Shown: positions 1-9,202 of the stretch, piece by piece
Numbering within the stretch: position 1 is the first letter of the stretch
Layout of the letters: each line of letters begins with the position of its first letter
NCBI GenBank assembly: GCA_963920635.1
Contig: OY987298.1
Coordinates: 112,148,035-112,212,034 of the forward strand
Reading direction: 5' to 3'
DNA length: 64,000 nucleotides
From: Pseudeuparius sepicola
Taxonomy: Eukaryota > Arthropoda > Insecta > Coleoptera > Anthribidae
The notes under the pieces: generated by a model
Databases searched by the model: none
Seen by the model: only the letters and a program-made list of their open reading frames with translations
Told to the model about the DNA's origin: nothing
Translations under genes and position numbers: made by a program

Positions 1-2405
1 AGCTTTTTCGAAAAATAATAAAATATCGATGTCTTGGAATGTCTCCAGTTTGCAGTTGGTATATTTGAGCATACAGTCCCAAGTGTATCCCGGTAATGTG
101 TAATACCAAGCAGGATCTAATCCATAGTTTTTGTAACACGATTTTCTAAAATTCTCAAACACATCTGTAAGCAGCATCACATCGGTTTTTAAATACAGAT
201 CGGAGTATTCGCCCAAGTTAGTTATATTGAACTTTTCCCATACTAATTGTGCGTGTCTGTAGTCTTTTTCGTCGATTTCAACATCGTTTAGTTTGTTATA
301 GAATTGATCGATTGAAGGTAATGAGGTTTCCTCTAATTTTTTAAACGAGTCTATGTAATCATAGCAAAAAACGCCCTTCCTGGTTAACAATGTAAACTTT
401 TCAGGTGACAAATGGTGAAATTCTTTTTTAGCATTTACGAAATCGTCACTTTTTAGAGAGGAAACGAGAGTATCAAGCGAAAAACCTAGAAATCTAAAAG
501 AGTCGATAAAGCGAAACTTGATATTTGTCTCATTATCAAACATAGTAAAACTAATATATTTTTCTTTGTTTATCGGAAGCAGAGTAATGTGATTTCTTTT
601 GGCAAGGTCCCTTATTATAAAATGGCTGTCGTATCCACTTAGATTGTGAAATACTACGGGAATCATAAAAGAGTTCTTATAATTCAAATTACAATTTTGG
701 TGGGCGTAGCCGCGAAATTTGCCGGTTAAGTGACAATGATCGCGCACAATTATGTCAGTGTCTATGAATTTTTTCTCGCAAATATGACAGTTTTCGCTAG
801 CATCCTTAAGGCTAATGGTTTCGTCCATAGGCTCCACAATTTTTAATTTAGAGGCTACAAATTTCGCGGTCTCATCCAGCTGATCTGCAAACCAAGATAA
901 ACATTGGGGTCCACGATAGCTGTTGTAGAAAGATAATGAGTCATCGAATGTACATTTGAAATAGTATGCAGCACTATAGGCCACATGTTTTTGATATTTT
1001 TTAGTTTTCGTCTCGGTTTGCAGATCGTGGACGGGTGTTAGCATCGCCTCCACGTCTGAGTAGATTATGAAAGGTACATGTTCTTTATGTGCAAAATTTT
1101 TAAACTCAATAAATTTTTCCTTGGGAAATTCAATTTTGCATTGATTTATTTGTTCACAGCTAGTAGCATGCTCGTTCAATTTATCTTGAGATGTAAAATA
1201 ATTTAAGCATCTGTCACATATAAATACACGTCTTTTATGGTTGTTTAATTGTTTTGAGACTAATTTAGAAAGATCCTTTATCCAACAAAAATGATATTTT
1301 ATATTATCCATCGACTCGTCTTGAGGGGGAGCTTCGAATTCCCCGATATTTGGCGAATATTCATTTTGAATAAGAAGTAAATTCACATGTCTATCAAGTT
1401 TATTTTTTGTTAATCTGACAGGTACAGTCATGAATCTAGATGTTTTTTCTTTGCCCACTAACTCCAGAACATACACGTTTACAGATATTTTATTTAACTG
1501 CTCAAATTTTGTAATCTGTGGCAATGTCATCGGGAAATCTATCCCCTCCAAATTTAAAACTGTGGAGTAATGAGGGTATGAACTTACTCGATGCGCATTA
1601 GAATGTGTTGGATAAAGCGCTGAAACGATAGCCCACGCGAAACAAGCCTCATCCTGATTTTGGACGTTAATGCACGCTTTTTTACTTGAAATTTCGTAGG
1701 GCAGAGCTATGTATGACGTTCCACCGTTTCCAAATCCAACTTTGTTTATATTAACCTCTAAACTTAATATTTTATGTAAGCTCCAATTGGACCCTTCATT
1801 TTCAAAATCGTCAAGTTTTCTCAAAATAATAGCGCTAACATTGTCATTAAACCATTGCTTTATATCAACGCCACGATCGATTGCAGCATTTTTTGTATTA
1901 AAATACTTGTTACTAAAGATTTCACCATCGCCAGATATTTTCACAAATTCACCACAGAAGACAGTATTTACTTTAACTACATTTAGAGAACGTAAAATTT
2001 GATTTATACGATTTTTAAAAGGAAAAATGCGTCATTTAAAAACTTTACTATATCTATGTGAAGTATGTTTACTATAATACCTGACCTTATTCTATTTTGA
2101 AAGGCGGACTGAGTGTCTTCCCACTTCAATCGATCAGATCTCTTTTCACGTTTTTGACCAGCCCCCGTATGTTTCCATGATTTAAAGTATACGCCGATCC
2201 TTTTCAGATGACCCAAATTTGTCTGAAGTTTCATCAGCGTACCGTGATTATAGTCTCCTTTCTTTATTGCAGTATTATGTAATTTAATATTTGCTTGTAA
2301 TTTTTTTGTCCATTGCTCTAAAACTCTTTCCTGCGTGCTGTCCCTTAATAAATCCAATGCTTTTTCGAAAGTTTGAACAATTTTGTCACTTTCAACAAAT
2401 GACAT
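1..2405 (-). pseudogene. Protein-primed family B DNA polymerase (Polinton/adintovirus type), frameshifted and cut by the window edge
   Basis: This is the N-terminal part of a DNA polymerase of the DNA_pol_B_2 (protein-primed) family, which copies the genome of Polintons, adintoviruses and related elements. The start at 2405 gives a 133-codon frame ending at 2004. A one-base shift in a T-rich run near 2025 moves the similarity into another frame, which then stays open to base 1. Seen in that frame: an exonuclease I-type motif YSDVEA near 1050-1062; a zinc/endonuclease VII-like block with CHIC near 771-794 and DHCHLTGKFRG near 719-745; an exonuclease II-type FHNLSGYDSHF near 630-660; and a YSDLYLKTDVMLL block near 175-215. 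Palm and thumb motifs lie beyond the window. Insect genomes carry many relatives of this enzyme. The single lesion suggests a recently inactivated or misassembled copy. Family assignment is confident; activity is doubtful. Confidence 0.88.
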
Positions 2406-2536
2406 AATGAAAACTTAGCAATAAATTATTCTTAGCTTTAGCTGTTTCGAAACGTTTTGAAAATCTATATGCGTTGCATGCCTTTTTAATCTATTTTTCC
2501 CCACTGTTTTCTCATAGGATCTGTTTCGACACGAAA

Positions 2537-2566
2537 GGGGAGGGGATAGGGAGCTGGCAATATAAG
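2537..2566 (+). promoter_or_regulatory. Core promoter of the 2,597 gene: G-box plus TATA-like element
   Basis: GGGGAGGGGATA (2537-2548) is followed 12 bases later by TATAAG (2561-2566), about 30 bases before the favoured ATG. The same G-rich box recurs beside other genes of this cluster, which is the main support. The polymerase gene diverges from the other side of this 190-base gap. Confidence 0.45.
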
Positions 2567-2596
2567 ATGTTGAAATTGCCTACCATACGTATCAAA

Positions 2597-3316
2597 ATGG
2601 TGCAGCTTACAGTTGAATTCAGAGCTTTCAGAGCCGCGCTATACGAAATGAAACGTTCGTGTTACGGTAAAAATTTAATTTCTCTCCTGAATAAACCGAA
2701 TTTTTTAATATTTGATAAGTGCTTCAAAACAATTGCCGAAAGTAAAGAGTGCGACGAGGCCGATTATTGTTTGATGCTGGAGAGCAAGCGAAGAATGGAT
2801 AACTTTATACAGATACTTGGTGATATTTTCGAGCGAGAAGGCATTAATGAAATCAATGTCGTTGACCTTGGTAAGCTTTTGAGGGATCATTGTTTAAAAG
2901 ATACTTTTGCACACCAATTGTACGTCCTTAATTTACTTTACGATGCTGATGGTGTGGAGTTACCGTATAATCCGAAAATAGAAGCCTATCAAGTGAAAAA
3001 TATGAAAAAAAATTACAACGATATATATAAATGTATTGACGATTTCATATGTGCGGCTGCATATATGGCAATTCCAAAGAATATAGAAAATTTTAAGGCT
3101 GCATTAACTAAGTTGAAACTAAATTACAAATTTCAACCGTCTGAAAACAAAGTGCATTTAATTATGGAATGGTTAAATAAAAACGTAAAAAAGTACGAAG
3201 AAAATCCTGACGCTATACTGGGTTGGCAAGATGGTCCTTGTTGTTCTCCATGGCCCTCAGAAGATGTGGACGATTATAGAAAGACAATTGCACTATTAAA
3301 TACCTTCATATTGTAA
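2597..3316 (+). CDS. Orphan protein, divergent partner of the polymerase gene
   Basis: This is an open frame of 239 residues from ATG 2597. An in-frame ATG at 2567 lies against the TATA-like element and is less likely; the frame stays open upstream only through non-ATG codons. The protein is charged and probably mostly helical, with no signal peptide or membrane segment. It ends in a Cys/Trp/Pro-rich tail with GWQDGPCCSPWPSEDVDD about 35 residues from the C-terminus. An AATAAA signal lies at 3334-3339, 18 bases after the stop. It is transcribed divergently from the polymerase, with 191 bases between the two starts, so shared control is likely. I do not recognise the family and assign no function. 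Codon-like composition, a promoter and a polyA signal support a real gene. Confidence 0.65.
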   Translation: MVQLTVEFRAFRAALYEMKRSCYGKNLISLLNKPNFLIFDKCFKTIAESKECDEADYCLMLESKRRMDNFIQILGDIFEREGINEINVVDLGKLLRDHCLKDTFAHQLYVLNLLYDADGVELPYNPKIEAYQVKNMKKNYNDIYKCIDDFICAAAYMAIPKNIENFKAALTKLKLNYKFQPSENKVHLIMEWLNKNVKKYEENPDAILGWQDGPCCSPWPSEDVDDYRKTIALLNTFIL

Positions 3317-3391
3317 CTAATATACTTGTAAAAAATAAAACTTTTACTAATATTTTGAATTTTATTTCATATTTGTATTTTAAAAGTGACA

Positions 3392-3419
3392 ACGCTATAC
3401 TGGGTTGGCAAGATGGTCC
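3392..3419 (+). repeat. 28-base exact copy of part of the upstream gene
   Basis: Bases 3392-3419 repeat 3210-3237, which encode the AILGWQDGP part of the preceding protein. The copy sits 75 bases after the stop and is a trace of a short local duplication. Confidence 0.8.
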
Positions 3420-3420
3420 C

Positions 3421-4009
3421 TTCTCCAAGCACACAATACAATCATGCAACAAAAATAGTAAAATTCATAGAGAATGCCCGCAGCCAGGTAAACCCAGTTG
3501 ACTGCGCAGCCGCCGCGTTCCTGAGACTCATAGCGCGCCCTCGACGGCGGGGCCTTCGAACCACCCAGCGGTATCTTTCGAACCCCCTTGCGCATACCTG
3601 TTGCAAGGGTAAAGTATTCGGCGAAATATCGATCAATTGGTAGTACTTTTGAAGCACGACTGTAGTTGTTTCCCTACAGAAATAGAGGGCACGACCTGTA
3701 TTAAAAATCTAATATTTTCATTGTATTGATCACACGTCAATTCATAAAAGAAAATCAGTAGTTGCAATCTTTATGAAATTTGGAATAACTCAAATATGCA
3801 GATTAGTTGTTCCATTTATTTCAAAATAAAAAACAGCAAAAAATACAGTTTTCTGAAATGGAGGAATTAAAATTTAAAAAAAATGTATCACTTTTTATAG
3901 CATATATTTAAATAGGACATAAAACACAAAAGATATGTTAAAATATTTATTTGTATGTACAGGATAATATAAAAAACGTATTAAAAAAAACTATTACTAA
4001 CTAAATATA
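3421..4009. other. Gene-free gap with a CpG-rich block
   Basis: Bases 3480-3620 are CpG-rich against an AT-rich background and contain two TTCGAACC-like stretches, so a SINE fragment is possible but unproven. The rest is AT-rich with no supportable gene. A minus-strand AATAAA (3944-3949 region) may serve the 4,010-4,540 gene. Confidence 0.5.
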
Positions 4010-4540
4010 TTACAAACACTTATAAATGTATTCTGCAAAAACACATAACTCTACCTGAGGACAGTGCACGGGTTTTCGTAAATTTTGCAAATGTCTTTTA
4101 CATTGATTTTTTTTAACCTGATTATATAATTCAGGATTTTCCCCGACTATAATATCAAATTTGGGACATCCCAGTTGTTCTATATTATAGGCTAAATGTC
4201 CAAATCCTGCTGCCTTTAAGAGATCCAACTCCACATGTCCGCCTTTATAACCAATGTTTTGATCACCTGAATTGAAGCCCAGACGCCGAAATTCTTTGAT
4301 GATGTCGTCTTGCGGTTGGTCGCCTTTCTGATCCTCATATCTCAATCCATGAAGATTGTTAGTGACCCACCTTGCGGTTCTGGCGTCTTTTGAATTGAGA
4401 GCGTAATAGCTTCCAACAGAATAATATTTGGAGGTGGACTGTTTCCATTTCATATCAAATATTCCAAGTTCCTTAACTAAAAATTTTCCGTTGACGTGGA
4501 AACCATCAACATCTACCAAGTATCTTATGGATGGAGTCAT
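4010..4540 (-). CDS. Orphan protein with DVDGF N-terminus and HCPQVE tail
   Basis: The protein has 176 residues from ATG 4540. A GTG-led extension to 4576 is possible but would start almost at the expected transcription start. Near the N-terminus it has YLVDVDGFHVNGKFLVKELG, then an RTARW block, GHVELDLLKAAGFGHLAYNI and GCPKFD. The C-terminus pairs CKRH with HCPQVELCVFAEYI, which could bind one zinc ion. The acidic DxDG start and GHVELD block loosely recall RNase H-like or DEDD nucleases, but this is only an impression. I recall similar orphan proteins in arthropod genomes but cannot name a family. TATAAAAGG lies at 4591-4599, about 50 bases before the ATG. It diverges from the zinc-protein gene at 4,741. 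Confidence 0.75.
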   Translation of the reverse strand: MTPSIRYLVDVDGFHVNGKFLVKELGIFDMKWKQSTSKYYSVGSYYALNSKDARTARWVTNNLHGLRYEDQKGDQPQDDIIKEFRRLGFNSGDQNIGYKGGHVELDLLKAAGFGHLAYNIEQLGCPKFDIIVGENPELYNQVKKNQCKRHLQNLRKPVHCPQVELCVFAEYIYKCL

Positions 4541-4590
4541 TTTCTTGAATAGACTTAGACGATTACATTGGTTCACTTAGCTAAAGTGTG

Positions 4591-4605
4591 CCTTTTATAC
4601 CCCTC
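4591..4605 (-). promoter_or_regulatory. TATA box with adjoining G-run for the 4,540 gene
   Basis: On the minus strand the sequence reads GAGGGGTATAAAAGG. This is a canonical insect TATA box directly joined to a G-run like the other promoters here, with an expected transcription start near 4565. Confidence 0.75.
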
Positions 4606-4640
4606 TTTTAATACGAAAACAGTTTGGCATCATCAGAAAG

Positions 4641-4702
4641 GGGGGGGGGGGGGGATCCCCTCCTAGACATCTCGTACAGGTTGATGTTTTAGACTATAAA
4701 AA
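4641..4702 (+). promoter_or_regulatory. G-tract, palindromic GGGGATCCCC box and TATA box for the 4,741 gene
   Basis: A G-run ends in GGGGATCCCCTCC (4651-4663). TATAAAAA lies at 4695-4702, predicting transcription from about 4725. The GGGGATCCCCTCC string also occurs, on the minus strand, in the promoter region of the 9,203-9,523 gene. Confidence 0.65.
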
Positions 4703-4740
4703 CTCTGGAGATATCTCAATAGACAGAGATTGAGAAAACG

Positions 4741-5172
4741 GTGCCTGCAGAATTGAGAAGAGACATCGACGACATTGACGACGATGATGCTAGTGACGAA
4801 GATGAAGGGGTAGACGTTGGCCGCGATGACTCCGTCGTGGCGAAAAGTGTACCCATTAACCCGACCGAGGGTTATAATAACTGGACAGTGGGGGGCCTCT
4901 GTGTATCTGCCGCATATGTAAAGGTAACAGAAAGGGCGCGTTTGTGCCTAAATTGTTACCGTGCGTATGTGGTACATTTTACAGAGGTTTCCCTGAATGG
5001 TTTCACCGACAATGCGAAGCATCGGCATGAAACTTTACATTTTTCTTTGACAGAAATGCCTTTGCAAAGATTCATGCGGTGTAGTGCCTGTAAAGAAAAG
5101 CTTTACATAGCTTTTCGGCAAGACACCTGCTTGATGTGTAAAGCAGGTGCAAAAATTATACCATTATTGTAA
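4741..5172 (+). CDS. Acidic small zinc-binding protein; start codon uncertain
   Basis: This is a frame of 143 codons. The first third is very acidic (DIDDIDDDDASDEDEG). The rest has four metal-ligand groups: CLNC near residue 70, a RHETLH histidine pair near 95, CSAC near 114 and CLMC near 132. This looks like a two-site treble-clef or zinc-ribbon fold, but I do not recognise the family. No in-frame ATG precedes the zinc region. The frame begins with GTG at 4741, about 15 bases after the predicted transcription start, so the start may be a mutated ATG, a non-AUG start or joined to an unseen exon. The stop overlaps an AATAAA signal (5172-5177). The gene diverges from the 4,010-4,540 gene, and its 3' end lies in a tandem duplication. 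Confidence 0.6.
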   Translation: MPAELRRDIDDIDDDDASDEDEGVDVGRDDSVVAKSVPINPTEGYNNWTVGGLCVSAAYVKVTERARLCLNCYRAYVVHFTEVSLNGFTDNAKHRHETLHFSLTEMPLQRFMRCSACKEKLYIAFRQDTCLMCKAGAKIIPLL

Positions 5173-5788
5173 ATAAAATGTATTATTGTAAATAAAATGT
5201 ATTATTGGATAATTCTGTTCTTATTATTATTATTTAAATTAAATTCCTGACTATAAGAAAATAAACGTGAAATAAAATATTTTATTAAAAACTACAGTTT
5301 GATACCTACAAATGTTCTGGGATTTTAGGTAGTCGCATGCTACTGCTTGTCCGTGTGAGGATGATCGCTATGTAAAATCCCCTGGCTGTATTTTTTACCT
5401 TTCTTACATCGCTCAGCCGGAAGTGTGCACGTACGGTTATGCTAAAGCATAGCTTTTCGGCAAGATACATGCTTAATATGTAAAACAGGTGCAAAAACTA
5501 GACCATTGGTATTATTGTAAATGAAATGTATTATTGGATAATTGTTTTATTATTATTATTTAAATTAAATTCTCGAATATAAGAAAATAAACGTTTAATA
5601 AAATATTTACTTAAAAACTACAGTTTGATACTACAAATGTTCTGGGATTTTAGGTATCCGCTTGCTACCGCTTGTCCGTGCGAGTTCGAGCGAGGACGAT
5701 CGCTATGTAAAATCCCCTGACTATATTTTTTACCTTTCTTACATCTCCCTCAGCCGGAAGTGTGCACGTACGCTTATGCTAAAGTATG
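5109..5788 (+). repeat. 342-bp tandem duplication covering the zinc gene's 3' end
   Basis: Copy 1 starts at 5109 (AGCTTTTCGGCAAGA) and copy 2 at 5451. They are diverged by scattered substitutions and small indels. Copy 2 carries a second, detached version of the terminal CxxC coding segment, so it is a dead 3' fragment. No gene is supported in 5,173-5,959; the short frame in copy 2 is not convincing. Confidence 0.85.
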
Positions 5789-5959
5789 GTCTGCTTAGGA
5801 GAAAAATATTACTTTTTTATTTAGCTACCGAGCGACTCTGTATTGCACGTAATAAAATTTTATTGCTTGCTGTTTATAATGGTATTGGGTGAGAAATGAA
5901 TAACAAAGCGTTGGTTTAAAACTATGTGTAATATTATATATATATGATTCAACTTATGC

Positions 5960-7075
5960 TTACTTATAACTAGTTAATATTTTATTCACACGCGCTTCAT
6001 CTATTTCTATTATACTAATCCTATTTACTAAAATTTTTCTTAATTTATCTAACCTATCTATTTTATTTTTTAAACCAGCCTTGTTTTTGGCCAGCTTATT
6101 ACTTTGAAGCTGTAAGACGACAACATTATCTTCCAGCACTTTATTAAGTTCCAAATTGTGACGTCCTCCAGCTGTTGGATCTTCAAAATCGAAGCTGTCA
6201 TCCGGAAACCTGTTTGTGCGGCGCCCCCTGTTATAAACCGCTCTCAACGTCTCCATATTTTTCCCAACAGTCCTCACAGGACTGGAGACGTTCTGCCGGT
6301 GGGTTTGCTCAGACTGAGCAGGCGACGCATGCCCTGCAGGTTGCGCGGGTTGCTCATATTCAGGTGCGGGTTGTTCAGGCTGTACATATGTCAATTGCGC
6401 AGGCTGCACATGTGCCGATTCGGCAGGTTGTGCAGGCTGTACATATGCCGAATATTCAGGTGCGGGTTGTTCAGGCTGTACATATGTCAATTGCGCAGGC
6501 TGCACATGTGCCGAATATTCAGGTGCGGGTTGTTCAGGCTGTACATATGTCAATTGCGCAGGCTGCACATGTGCCGATTCGGTAGGTTGTGCAGGCTGTA
6601 CATATGCCGATTGTTCATGTGCCAGCTCACGCTCGATCTGCGACACAGCAAACGATGTTGCGCTTCTAATGCTTTCATCGTCCACTTCGGAATACTATAA
6701 GTATAAGATAAACATTTATTATTTGTTAGAATTCATAAACATGTCTACTTACATGCTCAACATTGTTTTCTTCAGATGAATTTTCAACTGACCCCTCTGC
6801 CGCAAGCGTCTCGATGAGATTATAAGCAGATGGTGACTATAATAATTATTGAATGTTAGTATATCGCAAATAAAAAAATATTTTTCGCATAAGAAAATCT
6901 CCAACTTGCGGCTAACAAGAAAAAAGTTGGCTAAAAATTTTCTGATGCGAAAAAGCAAAATAGTTTCTCGAAGCAAATTGAAATAACGTATTTAATAATT
7001 ATAAAAAAATAAGTTTTGACTTACCCTCACAACAGCATTGTAGTGGACAATCGCCTTAGTTTGGAACACACTCAT
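5960..7075 (-). CDS. Three-exon gene: VQPAQ-repeat protein with C-terminal coiled coil
   Basis: Exons are 7075-7025, 6836-6753 and 6694-5960, giving 289 residues. Both introns have GTAAGT donors and ATAG acceptors and are phase 0, so the frame is continuous. The ATG (7075) starts a short conserved-looking exon (MSVFQTKAIVHYNAVVR). Exon 2 is acidic. Exon 3 has roughly three 20-30-residue repeats rich in AYVQPAQP and LTYVQPEQPAPEY, then a linker with RGRRTNRFPDDSFDFEDP. The last ~60 residues (LNKVLEDN to the end) are lysine-rich with leucines and isoleucines at heptad-like spacing, so a coiled coil is likely. The layout suggests a structural or scaffold protein, but the family is not recognised. 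It diverges from the GW-repeat gene across a G-box-rich gap. Confidence 0.75.
6354..6620 (-). repeat. In-gene minisatellite encoding the VQPAQ repeats
   Basis: CAGGCTGTACATATG-type units recur about five times with near-identical spacers, covering the proline/glutamine-rich section. Copy-number change here would lengthen or shorten the protein in frame. Confidence 0.8.
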
Positions 7076-7176
7076 AATTATAAGCAAAGTAATAAATTTA
7101 AAAATAACACACGACAAAACTCGAACACAATTCAACAAAATTTAGAAAACTGATGCTTTTGCTGAATTTCTACACC

Positions 7177-7389
7177 CTTTTGTAGATTTTAAAATGAATG
7201 CGTTGGTGGGGATGGCTCTCAACGTTGCTACTTTTTAATTTAGGCGTTAACTTTGCTCTGGTGGGAGTGGGGGTAACTCCACCCCTTCGGCGTTGCCAAA
7301 AAATTTTCTACTTCAAATTGCTCTATTTTCTAATTAGACGACAACGCTGTTGAGTGGGGATAGGCAATGCTTACGTTAAATATAAAAGG
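7177..7389. promoter_or_regulatory. Bidirectional promoter region with three G-boxes
   Basis: GGTGGGGATGG (7204-7214), a GTGGGAGTGGGGGTAACTCC stretch (around 7261-7280) and GTGGGGATA (7354-7362) lie between the divergent starts at 7075 and 7492. TATAAAAGG at 7381-7389 serves the plus-strand gene. TACAAAAGG near 7177-7185 on the minus strand could serve the spliced gene. Confidence 0.6.
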
Positions 7390-7491
7390 CAGCCACATCC
7401 TTAACAAAATTCACTAAATTCAATTCAATACAAAGAATTAAATATTGCTTCAGTTAGATAATTGTGGCAAAAGTTTATAACACTCGTTGAG

Positions 7492-7989
7492 ATGTATTCT
7501 CAGAATAAAAGAAAAGTGACAGATGATGGATACAGTGCAGGATGGAGTTCGTATAGTCAGTGGAAAACGGAAGAAAACGCAAATCCAATTAGGCGATTAA
7601 GGGACACTCATGTGAGGCACTATAATGAAGGTTTATACGCGGGATGGTTTGATCATCAGGCTGGTAAGAATAGGCGTTTTCTGGAGGGTGACGTGAAAAT
7701 GGATAAAGTTCAATATGGTGCAGGATATCAAGATGGATGGATCAGATACGGTCAGTGTTTTGCGAACGCTAATGACATTTACATGGCTAAATCTGATATC
7801 ATTGCATATAATAAGGCGTACTACGCAGGGTGGTTTAATCATCAGCGTCAAATCGAATACGAATCTGGCTATGTGGCAGGGTATTTTCGATTTGCGAATA
7901 ATGAGGACATAATACGAAATCGAACGACTTATAATTATGCATATTATGAAGGCTGGTTCGACCGTCTACGCAGACAACGACAGTGCTAA
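7492..7989 (+). CDS. GW-repeat orphan protein
   Basis: The protein has 165 residues from ATG 7492. The frame is open a further 30 bases upstream only through a non-ATG start. It is built of degenerate repeats with the core (G/A)-Y-x-x-G-W: GYSAGW, GLYAGWFDHQ, GYQDGW, AYYAGWFNHQ, GYVAGYF and AYYEGWFDRL, about 20-30 residues apart. The alternation suggests a structural repeat with stacked aromatics. There is no signal peptide or membrane segment. A consensus TATA box stands 110 bases upstream and AATAAA lies at 8034-8039, 45 bases past the stop. I do not recognise the family. Divergent pairing with the VQPAQ gene suggests a shared role or timing, which is inference. Confidence 0.75.
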   Translation: MYSQNKRKVTDDGYSAGWSSYSQWKTEENANPIRRLRDTHVRHYNEGLYAGWFDHQAGKNRRFLEGDVKMDKVQYGAGYQDGWIRYGQCFANANDIYMAKSDIIAYNKAYYAGWFNHQRQIEYESGYVAGYFRFANNEDIIRNRTTYNYAYYEGWFDRLRRQRQC

Positions 7990-8261
7990 TATTTGTATAT
8001 AAGTTTATTGTAACAAAATATATGAATTATTTTAATAAAACAAAACATTAATTAATTTTAGTTTGTTTTATTTATATACTGGTTTCTTGTTTAGTTTTGT
8101 TTACCTATTCCTTACTAACCCACTTTAAAGCAATATTTTTATCGAGGAATTTTAAGTGGAATATTAATAATGTACACAGTTTTTTTTATCAAAATAACAA
8201 TAACAGCAAAATATTCTCATTTAAGTTTTAACATTGAAAGCCTTTTTTTATTAAAATCTCA

Positions 8262-8620
8262 GGTAGGGTCGCACGAGAAGATTTACAAGCAGGTGAAAAT
8301 CTAAATAATTTGAACAGTCTGCTATAAAACTACCAGGCAGTAAATTTTTATAACATGCCATTTACAGGACTATAAAAAAAAGTCTGACAAAAAACATTTA
8401 AAAGTGGATCATTGTTATGTAAGATTATCCCTTGAAGGAAGGGTCGCGCAAGAAGATTTAGAAACAGGTGAAAGTCTAAAGAATGTGAACAGCCTGCTAT
8501 AAAAGTAAAAGGGGGCAAACTTGTCTGCATTTTTGTTGACTCGGCACAAAAAGATTCAAGGTACTAAAACCAGGTGAAGGTGTAACTAATTTGAACGGTC
8601 GGGTGTAAAACTCTGAAAGG
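8262..8620 (+). repeat. Three diverged repeats each with a TATA-like core
   Basis: Units begin near 8267, 8442 and 8541. They share a GGTCGCACGAGAAGATT-like start, an AGGTGAAAATCTAA-like middle and a TGAACAGTCTGCTATAAAA-like end. Spacing is uneven (about 175 and 99 bases). The repeated GCTATAAAA cores could be decayed promoter copies. Confidence 0.6.
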
Positions 8621-8734
8621 GTTAACTTTCTCTGGAATTATGCCAAAAATGGTTCGAGTCACTATCTGCGCTGGATTGGCTGTTTATAGAATTGTAGGTG
8701 GGAACTGAAAAGCTTCCTCCTACTTAGTAGATCC

Positions 8735-8808
8735 TTATAAAAGTACTGCATCCAACTGAGACGTTGGCGTCGAAAGTTGGCGTCGAAAGTTGGCGTCTAA
8801 AGTGGGCG
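8735..8808 (+). promoter_or_regulatory. TATA box followed by GTTGGCGTCGAAA triplet repeat
   Basis: TTATAAAAG (8735-8743) is followed, at the expected transcription start distance, by three copies of a 13-base GTTGGCGTCGAAA unit (about 8763-8805). This is the best promoter signal for the weak frame at 8,840. Confidence 0.45.
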
Positions 8809-8839
8809 GCTTAAGTGGGACTTAAAATGGGGACTTTAC

Positions 8840-9187
8840 ATGGGGAATTTGCATGGGGACTATGTATGGACTTCCTTAGAGGGCACAGAAATTATTATTT
8901 TTGTTAGAATTTTTATCATTAGGCATTATTATTTTTTGTTTGGAGCTACATCAAGCTGCAAGAAAAAATTGTGTTTGGTTTTAATTCAAGTTTCAGTTTT
9001 GCACTTTTTTTATACTATTACTTTGTTGTACACCTGCTGGGTAGTTTGTTATTTTATTAATTTACTATGGGTAGAAGAAATGAAACATCTCTTATGCTAT
9101 ATATATTTTATTTTTAATTGTTTAAAGTTCTTATTAATTTCATATATATCAATTTCATATTTTAGTTTCTGTAATTTTCGAATGTGA
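8840..9187 (+). CDS. Possible small hydrophobic protein
   Basis: This is a 115-codon frame from ATG 8840. Beyond the first ~20 residues it is almost continuously hydrophobic (Phe, Ile, Leu, Tyr) with two or three potential membrane spans. AT-rich DNA easily gives such frames, and other ATGs in different frames come first in the predicted transcript. The TATA box about 100 bases upstream is the only real support. It converges with the next gene. Low confidence. Confidence 0.25.
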   Translation: MGNLHGDYVWTSLEGTEIIIFVRIFIIRHYYFLFGATSSCKKKLCLVLIQVSVLHFFYTITLLYTCWVVCYFINLLWVEEMKHLLCYIYFIFNCLKFLLISYISISYFSFCNFRM

Positions 9188-9202
9188 GACTCCAAAGTAT
9201 TT

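Noticed and set aside
6158..6700. Plus-strand frames rich in CRLYICQLRR or VQAVHMSIAQ
   Set aside because: They are antisense shadows of the VQPAQ repeats of the spliced minus-strand gene, which has splice signals and a coherent C-terminus.
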